Below, one piece after another: positions 31,507-41,864 of a DNA stretch of 64,000 bases (the stretch's first letter is position 1; each line of letters begins with the position of its first letter). The DNA lies in the NCBI GenBank assembly GCA_023014365.1, contig JAEBUN010000048.1, positions 62,001 through 126,000 on the forward strand, given 5' to 3'. The notes under the pieces were generated by a model, which was not told the origin of the DNA, searched no databases, and saw only the letters and a program-made list of their open reading frames with translations. The stretch is from Lepiota brunneoincarnata (lineage: Eukaryota; Basidiomycota; Agaricomycetes; Agaricales; Agaricaceae). The position numbers and the translations under genes were made by a program.

Positions 31507-32666
31507 TGTCACAGCAAAATGCACTGGAGAACGGGCCCTCAGACCCTCTGGCTATGATTGCCCAACTCCAGCAGGACGTGGCATCAGTGATGACTAGGCA
31601 GGCCAACTCTGAGCTGGCCCTCACGGAAGTGATCCAGTCAATTCAAACCACCCTTCAAGAACTCTCCCAACGTCCAAAAACCCCAAATGCTCCTGATGTG
31701 ACTCCACCTGTCCCCAACATGTCCCCTCCCTCTACCCAACGCACTTGCTCCTCAAAAGTCAAACCAGCGACTCCACCAGACTTCTCGGGTGACCGAACAC
31801 GTGGGAGGGCCTTCTTGAACTCCTGTAACACTTACCTACAACTCTGCCCCACTCATTTTGTCTTGGACCAGCAGAAGATACTCTGGGCTATGTCGTTCAT
31901 GAAAGAGGGGCGTGCTGCTAAGTGGATGGATCAGATATTTTGGTGGGAGGATAGGAACCAAGGAGCAGAGAGGTTCCTAGATTGGGAGGACTTTCAAGGC
32001 AAATTCCGTAAGCACTTCTTCCCCGTGGACTCTGAGGCAGCTGCTGTCAACCGGCTGGAAGGTACAGAGTACTTCCAACGAAACAGGAACGTCAAAGACT
32101 ACCTGGACGAGTTCCTAGAGCTTATCTCGGACTCTGGGTACAAAGATGACAAGACCATCGTTGTCAAGTTCCGTCAAGGCCTCTGCCTGGCCATACAGAC
32201 CGCAGTAGCCACAATGACAGCCAACCGACCCTCAGACAATGCTCTGGAGGCTTGGTACAAGGCAGCGCAGCTCATAGATCAGAACCGAGCTGCCAACGAT
32301 GCCTTCCAAGCCTTGGGGCGGACACAAATACCCTCGGCAAAGCCCTCCGCCAACCCCTATTGCCTCACATCTGCCCCGGTTGCCCCCCTTGCCACGTCAA
32401 CTTCAACCCCCCTTCCACCAGCCTGCTCCTTTGCCCACATCACCCCCACTCCAACCAAACCTGTCCCAATGGATATTGATGCAACCAGAAAGGCCACAAC
32501 GACACCTGTAGTCTGCTACAGATGCCACCAGCTGGGCCACGTCAAATCCGAATGCCCTAGGCGCTTCGACGTCCGCTTCTTAGACTTGGAGGAGAGGGAA
32601 GCCCTGATTCAGCAATTATTAACCGAGAAAGACATCGTGGAAGCTCAAGGGTCATCGGAACATTGA
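31507..32666 (+). CDS. gag: G6 Gag
   Basis: An uninterrupted 386-residue frame from ATG. The N-terminal coiled-coil-like region is followed by the Ty3-type capsid (KPATPPDFSGDRTRGRAFL, FFPVDSEAAAVNRLE, RNVKDYLDEF). The nucleocapsid zinc knuckle CYRCHQLGHVKSEC is at about residues 341-354. Length and order are standard for Ty3/Gypsy chromoviruses. The protein forms the particle that packages the RNA. Protease follows in another frame at 32705. It appears intact though other parts of G6 are dead. Confidence 0.93.
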
Positions 32667-32704
32667 GAGAGTGAAGATGAGACGGATTTTGTCTCAGGCA
32701 GTCG

Positions 32705-33484
32705 GTGAATAGTGTGCCCCGGTCGCCCACAGGGAGTAGGTACAGTGTATTACCCATAGACCTAATAAACGACACTGTCCCTACCCGAAACCCAATCCCT
32801 GTACAAGACACACCCCCTTTGAGCTCTTCCTTGCCTAAACGACTGAGATGGCTGAAATGGGAGCAGCGTTTGCCTCCAGTGTTCAAGATATCTTCAGCAG
32901 AGTCTCCACAGTCACTTCATCTGACAGTGGAGCTAGAAACGACAGACACAGCGGAACGGAAGGTCACTCAGGCCCTCCTGGACAGCGGGGTGACAAGCTG
33001 CTTCATTGACCGCAATTTTGTACAGAGAAATTGTCTCAACATGCGCCCCCTTTCCCAGCCCATCCCCGTCTTCAATGTTGATGGCACCAAGAATGAAGCG
33101 GGTTCAATTACGGAGGTCTTAGACATAGTTCTCTGTTACAAATCTCACTCAGAGCGCACCACCTTGGCGGTCACATCACTCGGAAAGCAAGACTTACTAC
33201 TTGGCTTCTCATGGTTGAAGGAGCATAACCCCAAAGTAGACTGGCAGACAGGTGAAGTCAGGATGACCTGATGCCCAGATAGGTGTTGCACACTGTGTAA
33301 GGAACAGCTGAGAACCGAACAAAAGCTCCGGAAGGCTGAGATTAAAGCAATCTTGATGTGCTCGGAAGGCCCTTATCCACTCTGGGATGACAACTGGGAG
33401 GAGATTCAAGAGATCCCGGGTCTTCAACCAAAATCTGAATGAGGGACCGGAGACGGTGAACATATCTGGGCCACTGTTCTCCGT
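32705..33484 (+). pseudogene. G6 protease region
   Basis: A 188-residue frame contains the retropepsin site ALLDSGVTSCFID and the C-terminal LLLGFSWLKEHNPKVDW, ending in TGA at 33271. Further coding-like sequence (ILMCSEGPYPLWDDNW) runs to the insertion of LTR-B at 33485. The stop after RMT is probably a TGG to TGA change. It would process the polyprotein. Confidence 0.85.
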
Positions 33485-34785
33485 TGATACACTGATTTCA
33501 CGCCTATACATGAATTCCGTACTCCGGAACGATTCTCTACATAGAATCATTGGCTATATCATTAAAGAACTCTATAGAGGATTGGTACTATATCCCGTAG
33601 TAGCCAGTTCGACCGAACTAAGGATATTCGAGCCTCGGAAGTGTTCAAACCAGCTCATTATCACTAAGCTTAGTGAACCAAGCTATCAGAATGCTCTCCG
33701 GAGGGATTCAGGGCTCTACATAGCCTATCGAGTATACCCCGGTCGCATCAAGGGACCTTACGAGCAGGTTTCTGATGAACCCGAATGCGTTTAAACATAA
33801 AAGAATGTACCTAGCGGCTGTCGCAGGCGTATTACGTCTATAGCAAGTTCAATAATGATGACCGGACCACGGAACGGAACGTCCAACGTTCGGGAGGCAA
33901 TACCCGATGCCCAAAAACCTAGAAATATCAAAGACTCCTAATTAACGAGTGCTTTGGGGGTCCCGGCACTTCGGCATACTGCTTAACTGAGATTAATTAC
34001 AACGGATCAAGGAATTGTCCATCCGCTATACATTCCGATCATAATTGATCTGGAAACTTAATGCGCTCGCATGGACGCAGAATAATGCAGACGAGCACGG
34101 AACACGTATGGCTGGATTGCCATTCATTAATCAGAGAAAAACCCATAACCCAGGGTGAGGTAGAAATGCTGCCGAACCTTCCAAAATGTTCTACAGTGCC
34201 TGTAACAATTAAGCTTATTGTTTTCTATTTCATATTTACTATCTCCCGTATGTATCTAAACAATATAAATACGGTCGCACTTGTTCGTGAAGAAGCAAGA
34301 GGTCTCACCCCCGCTTCCACACGCAAGTCTGCGAGCCGTGATCAAGAATGGTTTCAGAGGGCTATTTAGTGTGCGTCGTTAAGTGTGATTTCTTTGGTCG
34401 TCGACCAACCCAGAGACAGAGACAGAGACCAGAGTTCAGAGTTTAGAGTTCCAGAGTGTTAGAGACAGAGACAGAGACAGAGACCAGAGTTCAGAGACCA
34501 GAGACCAGAGACCAGAGACCCAGCGCTTTGAATTGACAGGGATTGTCCTTTCATTGTTGCACCGTACGGCTAAGATAACTTCAACGGCTGTTCGTTAACC
34601 TCTAAAAACACTACTCTCTTGAATTTCGCTGTCAGAACGCACCCCCAGAACACCCTAAAAGACGAAACTGTTCATTATCTATATCATTCCACTTGTATTA
34701 GCTTAAGCTTATCGAATTGCGGCTAAGCTTAGTGAAAACAAGCCCACTATCTATATTAAAATCTACGAAAGTTTCTTCCTTTTCA
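33485..34785 (+). mobile_element. Long solo LTR (LTR-B, 1301 bp) in G6 pol
   Basis: TGATACAC..CTTTTCA with flanks ccgt (33481-33484) and ccat (34786-34789), a 4-bp duplication that differs by a CpG-type change. It is homologous along its whole length, in opposite orientation, to 6189-8185 without its nested LTR. It is CpG-rich. A TATA-like aatataaata is near 34263. A tract of agagac, agagacc and ccagagttc units fills about 34420-34520. A reading frame is open from its first bases to TAA at 33794. Confidence 0.7.
33487..33794 (+). other. Reading frame open from the 5' edge of LTR-B
   Basis: Reading from the second base of the LTR gives about 100 codons (DTLISRLYMNSVLRNDSLHR..., ending SEPECV) without a stop. 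The other LTR-B copy keeps most of the same peptide (LYMNS to SGLYIAY, about 8180-7939 minus). No domain recognised. As for LTR-C, the frame begins at the LTR edge, which suggests the C-terminus of an ORF entering the 3' LTR. A second frame at 34061-34369 is also shared by both copies (6906-6598 minus). Confidence 0.4.
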
Positions 34786-34789
34786 CCAT

Positions 34790-37700
34790 CCAGAACCCCA
34801 GTTCATCCAAGCGACCGGCACTACCTCCCAAAGACTTGTGGAGGCCTTCCATCACAATTTGCAACCTCCTCGGGCATCCCCTGAAATCTCTGGCCTACTG
34901 GATCCCATTCCCGAGTATCTCTGTGACTTGGCCTCCGTGTTCGAGAAAGAGTCCTTCGACTCTCTCCCGGAACAAAGGGCTTGGGACCATGCTATCGAGC
35001 TCATACTGGGAGCGACGCCTACAGGCTGCAAGGTATACCCTCTGGCCCCCTCTGAACAGTCAGAACTTGACTCCTTCATTCAGGAGAACTTAACTACCAG
35101 GAGAATCTGTGCTTCAAAGTCCCCCATGGCCTCTCCAGTGTTTTTTATTAAAAAGAAGGATGGCTCGCTCAGATTGGTTCAAGATTACCAAGCTCTTAAT
35201 GCAATTATGGTGAAAAATAAATACCCACTCCCACTCATCTCGGAGCTTGTAAATCAACTCCAAGGGGCCAAGTATTTCACCAAACTTGATATTCGCTGGG
35301 GTTTCAATAACATATGGATTAAACCCAGAGACGAATGGAAAGCAGCCTTCCGCACCAACCGGGGCCTCTTTGAGCCTCTAGTGATGTTCTTCAGACTTAC
35401 CAACAGCCCTGCTACTTTCCAGACGATGATGAACGATATCTTTAGGGACCTCATTGCAGAAGGGGTCATTGTAGTATATCTTGACAACATCCTTATCTTC
35501 ACAAGGACCATAGAAGAACATAGAAGAGTTACCTGTCACGTTCTAGAGATACTTCGCCACCACTGGCTCTACCTCCAACCGGAGAAGTGCGAGTTCGAGA
35601 AGACCAGGGTGGAGTACTTAGGGCTAGTCATTTCGGAAAATAAGGTGGAGATGGACCCGGTAAAGGTCGCCGGAGTACAGGAGTGGCCGACACCTACAGA
35701 CAAGCGAGAGGTCCAGGCATTCCTGGGCTTTGTGAACTTCTATAGGCATTTTATCCAAGATTTTTCACACTATGCTCGCCCTCTGTTTGATCTCACTAAA
35801 TCGGACACTCCTTGGTGATGGGGCAAGCCAGAACATAGCGCTTTCACCACCCTTAAGGAGTTAATCACGTCCGCACCTGTTCTCGCCTTGCCAGACACCT
35901 CCTTGCCTTTCCAGCTTGAAGCGGACAGTTCAAATTTTGCCACTGGAGCTGTACTCTCTCAGCAGTTGGAGGAAGGTAAATGGCACCCAGTGGTATTCTA
36001 TTCTAAATCCCTGGACCAGGCACAATGAAACTACAAGATTCATGACAAGGAAATGCTGGCGATCATCTGAGCACTCAAGGAATGGTGGCACTTCTTAGAA
36101 GGCGCCCCCCACGTTGTGGAAATCTGGTCAGACCACCGAAACCTAGAGTATTTCATGACAGCTAAAAAACTTAATCGCCACCAAGCTTGCTGGTCACTTG
36201 TCTTGGCTCGCTTTGACTTCAAGCTTCACCACCAGCCGGGTAAATCGATGGGGAAAGCCGACGCATTGTCCTGCTGTGCAGACCACAGCCCCGGAGATTG
36301 TGACAACAAAGATGTCATCCTCTTGACTAGGGAGAAGCTTGCAATCCGAGCCCTTGAAGGAATTCAAGCCGCCGGCAAAGAACAAGTCCTTCTACGAGAC
36401 ATCCGAGCAGGGAATTGCTCCAAGACTGCAGAAGAGGCAGTCGCGAATTCAGCCCGCAGGCTCAAGGAGTCCTCTTCTAGAACCGTACACTCATCCGAGT
36501 GGTCTAATGTGGACAGACTGCTATTATTCCGAGGACGGATCTACGTCCCAAACAGCAATGACCTCCGACGCCGCATTGTGGCCCTCTGCCACGATTCCCT
36601 GATTGGTGGGCACGCAGGTCATTGGAAGACACTCAAATTGGTCTCCCAAAACTACTGGTGGCCGCAGATGTCTCGCTTTGTAGGTCAGTATGTCTCCACA
36701 TGTGACTTGCGCCTCAGAACAAAGCCCCACCATCATGAACTTCACCCCTTGCCTATTCCCAAGTCCCGATGGGATACCATCAGTGTTGACTTTATTGTAG
36801 AGCTTCCTCCTTCGGCTGGGTATGATGCCGTGATGACCGTAGTCGATTCAGCCTCCAAGCGAGCCCATTTCATCCCCACATACACCACGGTGATGGCCAA
36901 AGGAGCCGCTCGGCTATTCCTGCACAACGTATGGAAACTACATGGGCTCCCCAAACAGGTAGTGTCTGACAGAGGCCCCCAGTTCGTTGCAGAGTTCACC
37001 AAGGAACTTTATTGGAAGCTAGGAATTAAGGTAGCAAGCACAATGGCATGGCACCCCCAAGCAGATGGTCAAATGGAAAGGGTTAATCAAGAATTAGACC
37101 AATACCTTCAGATCTTTGTCAACAAGAGGCAGGACAACTGGCTAGATCTCCTCCCACTGGCCGAATTTCAACACAATAATCATATCCACGCCTCAACCCA
37201 GCACTCCCCCTTCCTTCTTGACACTGGTAGACACCCCCAAATGGGCTTTGAACCTCACCAACGACCCTCTCGTCTAGAAACAGTCAACAAATTCACTAAC
37301 CGGATGAAAGCGACGCTGGAGGAAGCCAAAGCTGTTATCAGAAGCCACATCAGAAGGACAGTTATTTTTAGTTCACATTCCCATGTCACTATGAAACTAT
37401 CAGTAGTGTACATCAGAAGGACTATTCTTAGTATACGCCTCATGTTCTCTTATCTCTGACTCATAGTTACCCCGGTCCGAACTATTATAGTAGGAGTACA
37501 GCCACACTTAGGAGTATATAAGGATACAGTACAATACCTTGTATCCTTATCTTAGTGTTATACAGTTCTTGCCTCCTATACCTCTTTGCCCTTAAACCGG
37601 CTGGACTATAGTGCTCCGTTGTCTCCAAGTCACGCCTAGTAGGACAGGACCAAGTCTGTATAGACATCCTGTGTCGAATGCCGTGCTACTCAAGAGCGAA

Positions 37701-38240
37701 CCCCTAACCCGGGTAACAAAAGCTGCCTTGGTACAGTCTAAAGATGAAATGGCAAGATACTACAACCAGCACCGCACCCCAGCACCTACCTTCAAACCCG
37801 GGGACCGAGTTTACTTGGACACGAGTGATATTCAAACCACCTGACCGTCCAAGAAGCTGTCACACCTCAGACTAGGCCCCTATACAGTAGAACGATGGGT
37901 CAGCGCCAACGCCTACCGCCTGAAACTTCCCCAGTCCATGCGACACCTCCACCCAGTCTTCAACATCGTAAAACTTCTCCCTGCACCAGAGGACCCATTC
38001 CCAGCCCGACAGCCACCCCCACCACCCGATCCAGTAGTCATCGACGATGAGAAGGAGTGGGAAGTGGAAGAAATCCTAGACAGCCAATTCGTATGACAAA
38101 AACTCAAATTTTTGATCAAATGGAGAGGTTTTGGTCATGAACATAACTCCTGGGAAGACTCGGCTGATGTACGTGCACCGGAACTTGTTAAGAAATTCTA
38201 TGAGCAACACCCTGGAGCCCCACGCTTCATATGAGCTCTC
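34790..38240 (+). pseudogene. pol: G6 RT-RNase H-integrase-chromodomain, inactivated
   Basis: RT is open from 34838 to 35818; the catalytic box reads YLDN (35477-35488) instead of YLDD, a GAC to AAC change that removes a metal-binding Asp. RNase H follows (DKEMLAII, SDHRNL) with TGA stops near 35815, 36027 and 36068. Integrase: the zinc finger has CDLR where CxxC is expected, so its last Cys is lost. The catalytic residues DF, SDRGPQF and DGQMERVN remain. A solo LTR-A (37333-37718) splits the C-terminal region. The chromodomain (about 38055-38220: EWEVEEILDSQFV*QKLKFLI) is near complete. So the element was active until recently but is now dead. Confidence 0.92.
37333..37718 (+). mobile_element. 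Solo LTR-A (386 bp) in G6 integrase
   Basis: TGTTATC..GGTAACA with target duplication aaagc at 37328-37332 and 37719-37723. Removing it restores the integrase frame from LEEAK to AALVQSK. TATA box tatataagg near 37518. It is of the 21886/24812 variant and keeps CpG. Confidence 0.94.
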
Positions 38241-38300
38241 CAGTTTGGTTCCATCCCATTCCAACCACTCCCAACCATCACGTCAAGTCGCCGCGATCCT

Positions 38301-38314
38301 GAGGGGGGGGTAGA
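38301..38314 (+). other. G6 polypurine tract
   Basis: The run gagggggggg plus taga directly precedes the 3' LTR start TGTAAGG at 38315. This is the expected place and composition of the primer for second-strand synthesis. Confidence 0.75.
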
Positions 38315-38421
38315 TGTAAGGGGACAATCCACAAACACCCCTAAGCCTCCCAGCACACTGTACATCCCCCCTTTCAAATGCTTACACCCCAAACATAACC
38401 AGAATGCACCAGAGGTCCCCT
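38315..38421 (+). repeat. G6 3' LTR, truncated
   Basis: About 107 bp match 30910-31016. The sequence then passes directly into Harbinger transposase C-terminal sequence. The remaining ~355 bp of the LTR are missing. Confidence 0.9.
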
Positions 38422-38498
38422 CCAATGAGATCACATTGCAGGAATCATGTGGGATGACTATTTAGCTGAGAAATTATGGAGGGAAGATGTACAGTAAG
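38422..38498 (+). pseudogene. Harbinger transposase, C-terminal end
   Basis: Right after the broken G6 LTR the frame reads (TGA)DHIAGIMWDDYLAEKLW.. and stops with TAA at 38498. It fits the usual C-terminal R-D-x-I-A...M-W motif of fungal Harbinger transposases, with CGA changed to TGA. The part between YYLANAGF and this motif, normally more than 100 residues including the last catalytic residue, is missing. A deletion that also took the end of the G6 LTR explains it. Confidence 0.75.
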
Positions 38499-38593
38499 GG
38501 AAAGTGAAACAAAGGAGGATATTAAGGAAAGTAGAGTGGTAATGAATGTAATATAGTAGAATAAAATGTCAATGGAAATGAAAGATCATGTAA

Positions 38594-39571
38594 TTAAAGG
38601 TTGGAAAGCTGGCAACAAACCCAATCCTTATGGATATGAGCATCATCAAGAGCAAGATATACATCAACTGCAGTAGAGTGTTGCTGGAGAACCTCCACAA
38701 AAGCAACCAGCTTGATATCAGTGAGATAATTCTCATTCTTAATAACAAGTTGAATTGCTTGAGTGCGACAAACAGGTGTTGGGGAAATGGTAGGAGGAGT
38801 GAGAGCGGCAGCAATTGAGTTACCAAAGGTAGTGAGTGATTTCAAGAAGCTCATAAAAGCATCACTTTGGGACATCCACTTGTGTTTCACTGGAGCAATG
38901 GGTGAGTCTGGCTCACAAGTCTGTTTCTTGGGCTTCTTGGGGGTTTCCTGACAAATTTATCAGCACAAGAAATGATAGAGATATTGGTCCAATGTTACCT
39001 CATTAGTAGACTCAGATAATTCACCATCTACAATGGGTGATGGTGAGCGGCTGGATAGAGGTTGAGATAAAAGAGTGGAAGGGGCCATGACAGCTTGTGT
39101 AGGATAATAGACATGAGCACCAGTTGGCTGATTGGGCATAATTTGTGAAACATGCTCAAGAAAAACCCACCCCTTGTTGTGAAAGGGTTTAGCCTCTGGA
39201 TGGGCCCAAATATAGTCATCCCAGCTGGAGGCAAGGTCAGGTGTGATACTAGCACCCGTTTCATTGTCCCAGGTCCAGCCAGACACCGCTTTAATGGCTT
39301 GGATGATTCGGAAAGTCTTACACATCTGAGAGAAACCCAGCATCAGTAGTTTTTACCTTGATGAAAGAAAAATACTCACAGTGGTCCATTTGTTTTGCAA
39401 TGTCCGCAAAGTCTTCTGTGCACCACTCTTGTAGTGGGCAGCAACAGAATCAAGTGCCTGCTGAAATGTAGGGGCCTTGAAGTTGCCTCTGTCACCTGCT
39501 GCTGATTGGTGATCAACAAGAAAGTCAATAAGAGCACTTTCTTCAGCAGGTGTCCAGACAGCGTAGGCCAT
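38594..39571 (-). CDS. Harbinger-borne Myb/SANT-like DNA-binding protein, intact
   Basis: Three exons (39571-39380, 39325-38999, 38947-38594) are joined by introns of 54 and 51 bp with GT..AG ends, all phase 0, giving 290 residues without stops. The N-terminus (MAYAVWTPAEESALIDFLVDH ... LRTLQNKWTT) is a Myb/SANT-like trihelix fold. The second exon has SGWTWDNETGASI and W-rich repeats common in fungal Myb partners. Exon 3 begins with a basic stretch TPKKPKKQ (possible nuclear signal). In PIF/Harbinger elements the Myb-like protein helps bring transposase to the nucleus and the ends. It stays intact while the transposase in the same element is destroyed. Confidence 0.88.
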
Positions 39572-39800
39572 GTTGGTGGAAAAAGGAGAGGAAGAAGTGA
39601 TAGTTTGACTGAGGCATCCTCACACACTCTTATACCCTCAAACACACACTATAGTCATGTAAGGGACAACGGTCTCATCAAGATCAAGGACGATCAGCCA
39701 CATTGATAAGAATTACTTAAGCAGTCTTTCTTTTTGGGAGGGGTGGGAAGTTTTAAGTATGTATGTAGGGCACATATTCTCATTACCAAACAGACCCTAA

Positions 39801-40055
39801 GTCTCCTTTGGGGAGAGGACCCAGACGAGGACTAACAGCATTCCGATTAGACAACTCCAGTGCTATGATTGCAAATGGTGTAAAAGTTGACATTAAGCTA
39901 GGTGCATGGTTTGAATTCACATGGCAATTCCTTGTATTGATTTTGTTGATCCCCAGTTTTCCCTGCTGGTACCAAAGCAGCCAGTGATTGCGGGCCACTG
40001 GCGAACCCGCCTACCCGATCTGTATGTGCAGCTCCTGTTCAGAGCAATTGCAGTT
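39801..40055 (+). repeat. Continuation of the R copy interrupted by Harbinger
   Basis: It matches 46444-46685 base for base apart from CpG-type and scattered changes and continues the sequence interrupted at 29823. It contains exon-like ANGVKVDIKLG, an intron-like GTGCAT..CCCCAG, and a following exon (DCGPLANPPTRSVCAAPVQS). It ends at a junction with the next R-related block near 40055. Confidence 0.75.
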
Positions 40056-41766
40056 GAATAGATATCTCTGGGGAGGGAGCCAGGGACTCTAGCCCAGGTT
40101 CTCAGAATTTTTTTTGACAGTGCGGCTAGACGTCCAACTTGTCACACGTGGCTTTATTCTCAGTAGCGTGTGCGCCACGCTCCGAACTAAGAGGTCATAG
40201 GGTGGTGCGAAGGTGAGGCTAGGAACATCAGTTTGATCAAAAGGCAAAATGGAATCAGTCGGTCTGTAAACATCAATGGTTTCGGGGAGAAGGGCAGGTA
40301 TCACTACACCCCCTGGCTGGTGCCTTACACCGCTCCGGACTTTCAAAGTATGTCCGAGAATGACGCCAAAGGAAAGTCATACTCCAGTTAATAATCAAGT
40401 GGGCCCTTTAGTCTAGGCATGATCCTCGGCGCATCCCGGGCTCGCCATCAACATCAAACATTCGAGCTGCCAGCCATCTACAAGGAAGTCTAGGGCAGAG
40501 ATGTGCGGTTACTTGCAGCTGAAAAGGGGAAGGTTCGAGTGGCTACTCCCTACTCTTCGTGATGGCGATAATGCCTTGGTGAAGTCACCTGTTCCATAGC
40601 CAGACCTAGCTCTTATGCTTCTATCGAGTGCAATGACCGTGGCTTCGTTGTCAGACATTAGCCCCTCCACATTGGTATGTAACCCCGCAGGGGGGTCAGG
40701 TACGAACCGATTTCATAGTTCCAGTCTCTCAACGATGATACAGGGAGCTCTCCTAATTGCTTGGTTCACGCTCTTGACCTGTATTGTGGCAGACTCTGTA
40801 GAGTGCGATCCTTGATTTCATCTGCGACATGATGCTGACCGCTATTCCTGGGCTTTAGTGATATTAAAGATGTGCTTGATAATCTCACCGACGATATTCT
40901 CACTGCCTCGGTAAATCCGGTATATAATATCGACTGCTCGAAGTATGGCACCCACCTACATCACCAGCTACGATGCCCCTGATGACTCCGACCAGGTATC
41001 CAAATGTTTGCCTTAACTGGTGCCACTTCGCCTATTGTAAGACTTCCTGTTAAGTGATTCAAAGCGACAAATAACTCAGGAGATCCACACAAAGGCGAAA
41101 CTAAGAACACGAACCCGTGGACGATCACAGTCGATCGAGGCGCAATAATTAGTCCCGATGAATGTAGTCTGATCCCCAACCCCCGAGCTCGGTGGCTTGG
41201 CGCGAAGTCGAATTGCGGTGCGTGCCATTGTTTCTCAGGTTTCCTCTGCGTCTCGTTTGAAGCCCGACACATGTGCCCAAAGGCTGGGGTTGCGATAGGC
41301 AACGTAGGAATGCAGGCGATGAAGGAGGTGCATATACTCCTGTGAGGTGTTTGCCCTCCGCCGAAATCTTGGGTAAGAAGATTGGATCGTGTGGGTACAA
41401 GTTGTATTCTCTGCTCATTTTATTATTTGTTTCATCAAGGCGAGAGGGCGGCTTGGGTTGGCTTCATCGGTCGGTCTTAATCGGGTTCTGGTGGGAGCCA
41501 AGATGAATAACGTATTTCACTAGACATGCCTGGTGCTACGATTGCAAACGGTGCCAAGGTCGACGTTCAACTTGGTGTGTACGGCTCGTCGCGAATTCGT
41601 GTTAAGAGTCCAGTGCTCAACCTGTTGGTCCTTAGTTTTCCCTCTTGGCACCGCAGTACCAGGCTATTGTGGACCGTTGGCGAACACGCCTACCGCAGCC
41701 GGATGCACACCTGTTGTCCAAAGCTATCCAGCTGGTGTTGCTGCAGATGGGGCTCGCCAGTACTGA
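40056..41766 (+). pseudogene. Secreted cysteine-containing protein gene remnant, copy B
   Basis: A signal-peptide-like start MIQGALLIAWFTLLTCIVADS begins at 40735; a stop follows after ECDP. Later exon-like pieces are NPVYNIDCSKY (about 40912), NPWTITVD (about 41115), NAGDEGGAYTPVRCLPS (about 41307) and ANGAKVDVQLG, joined over a GTGTGT..CTTAG intron to CGPLANTPTAAGCTPVVQSY and a final stop at 41764-41766. The same pieces occur at 45665-46740 and 52383-53416. Frames are broken, so it is a relic. The family was not recognised; only secretion is suggested. The first 680 bp hold no gene I can see. Confidence 0.55.
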
Positions 41767-41864
41767 AGTGGAGTCTGGGAAGAAATTGGAATGAGTTATT
41801 GGGGAAAGCGAAGTATCAGAAGTTTGTATGCCTCATGTACTTGTATGTGTGTGTAAGATCTGGG

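Larger units (their letters stand above)
30910..38421 (+). mobile_element. Ty3/Gypsy chromovirus G6, nested in Harbinger
   Basis: 5' LTR 30910-31371, gag 31507-32666, protease 32705-33271, RT-RNase H-integrase-chromodomain 34786-38240, polypurine tract 38301-38314, partial 3' LTR 38315-38421. It is rich in CpG and much less broken than G1-G5. Two solo LTRs are nested in it (33485-34785 and 37333-37718). The 3' LTR is cut after about 107 bp by a deletion reaching into the Harbinger transposase. Confidence 0.93.
29824..39797 (+). mobile_element. PIF/Harbinger transposon with nested Gypsy element
   Basis: Terminal inverted repeats begin gggtctgtttggtaatgaga; the left arm runs 29824-29890 and the right about 39731-39797, more than 60 bp with few mismatches. 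The target duplication is TAA (29821-29823, 39798-39800), as in Harbinger elements. The paralogous repeat at 46430-46450 shows the empty site with a single TAA. Two genes are present: transposase (plus, broken) and a Myb/SANT-like gene (minus, intact). G6 occupies 30910-38421, leaving about 2.46 kb of Harbinger sequence. Confidence 0.95.

Noticed and set aside
34420..34520. CRISPR-like spaced repeat
   Set aside because: Repeats are short, contiguous and degenerate without unique spacers; the genome is eukaryotic. It is a simple-repeat tract in an LTR.
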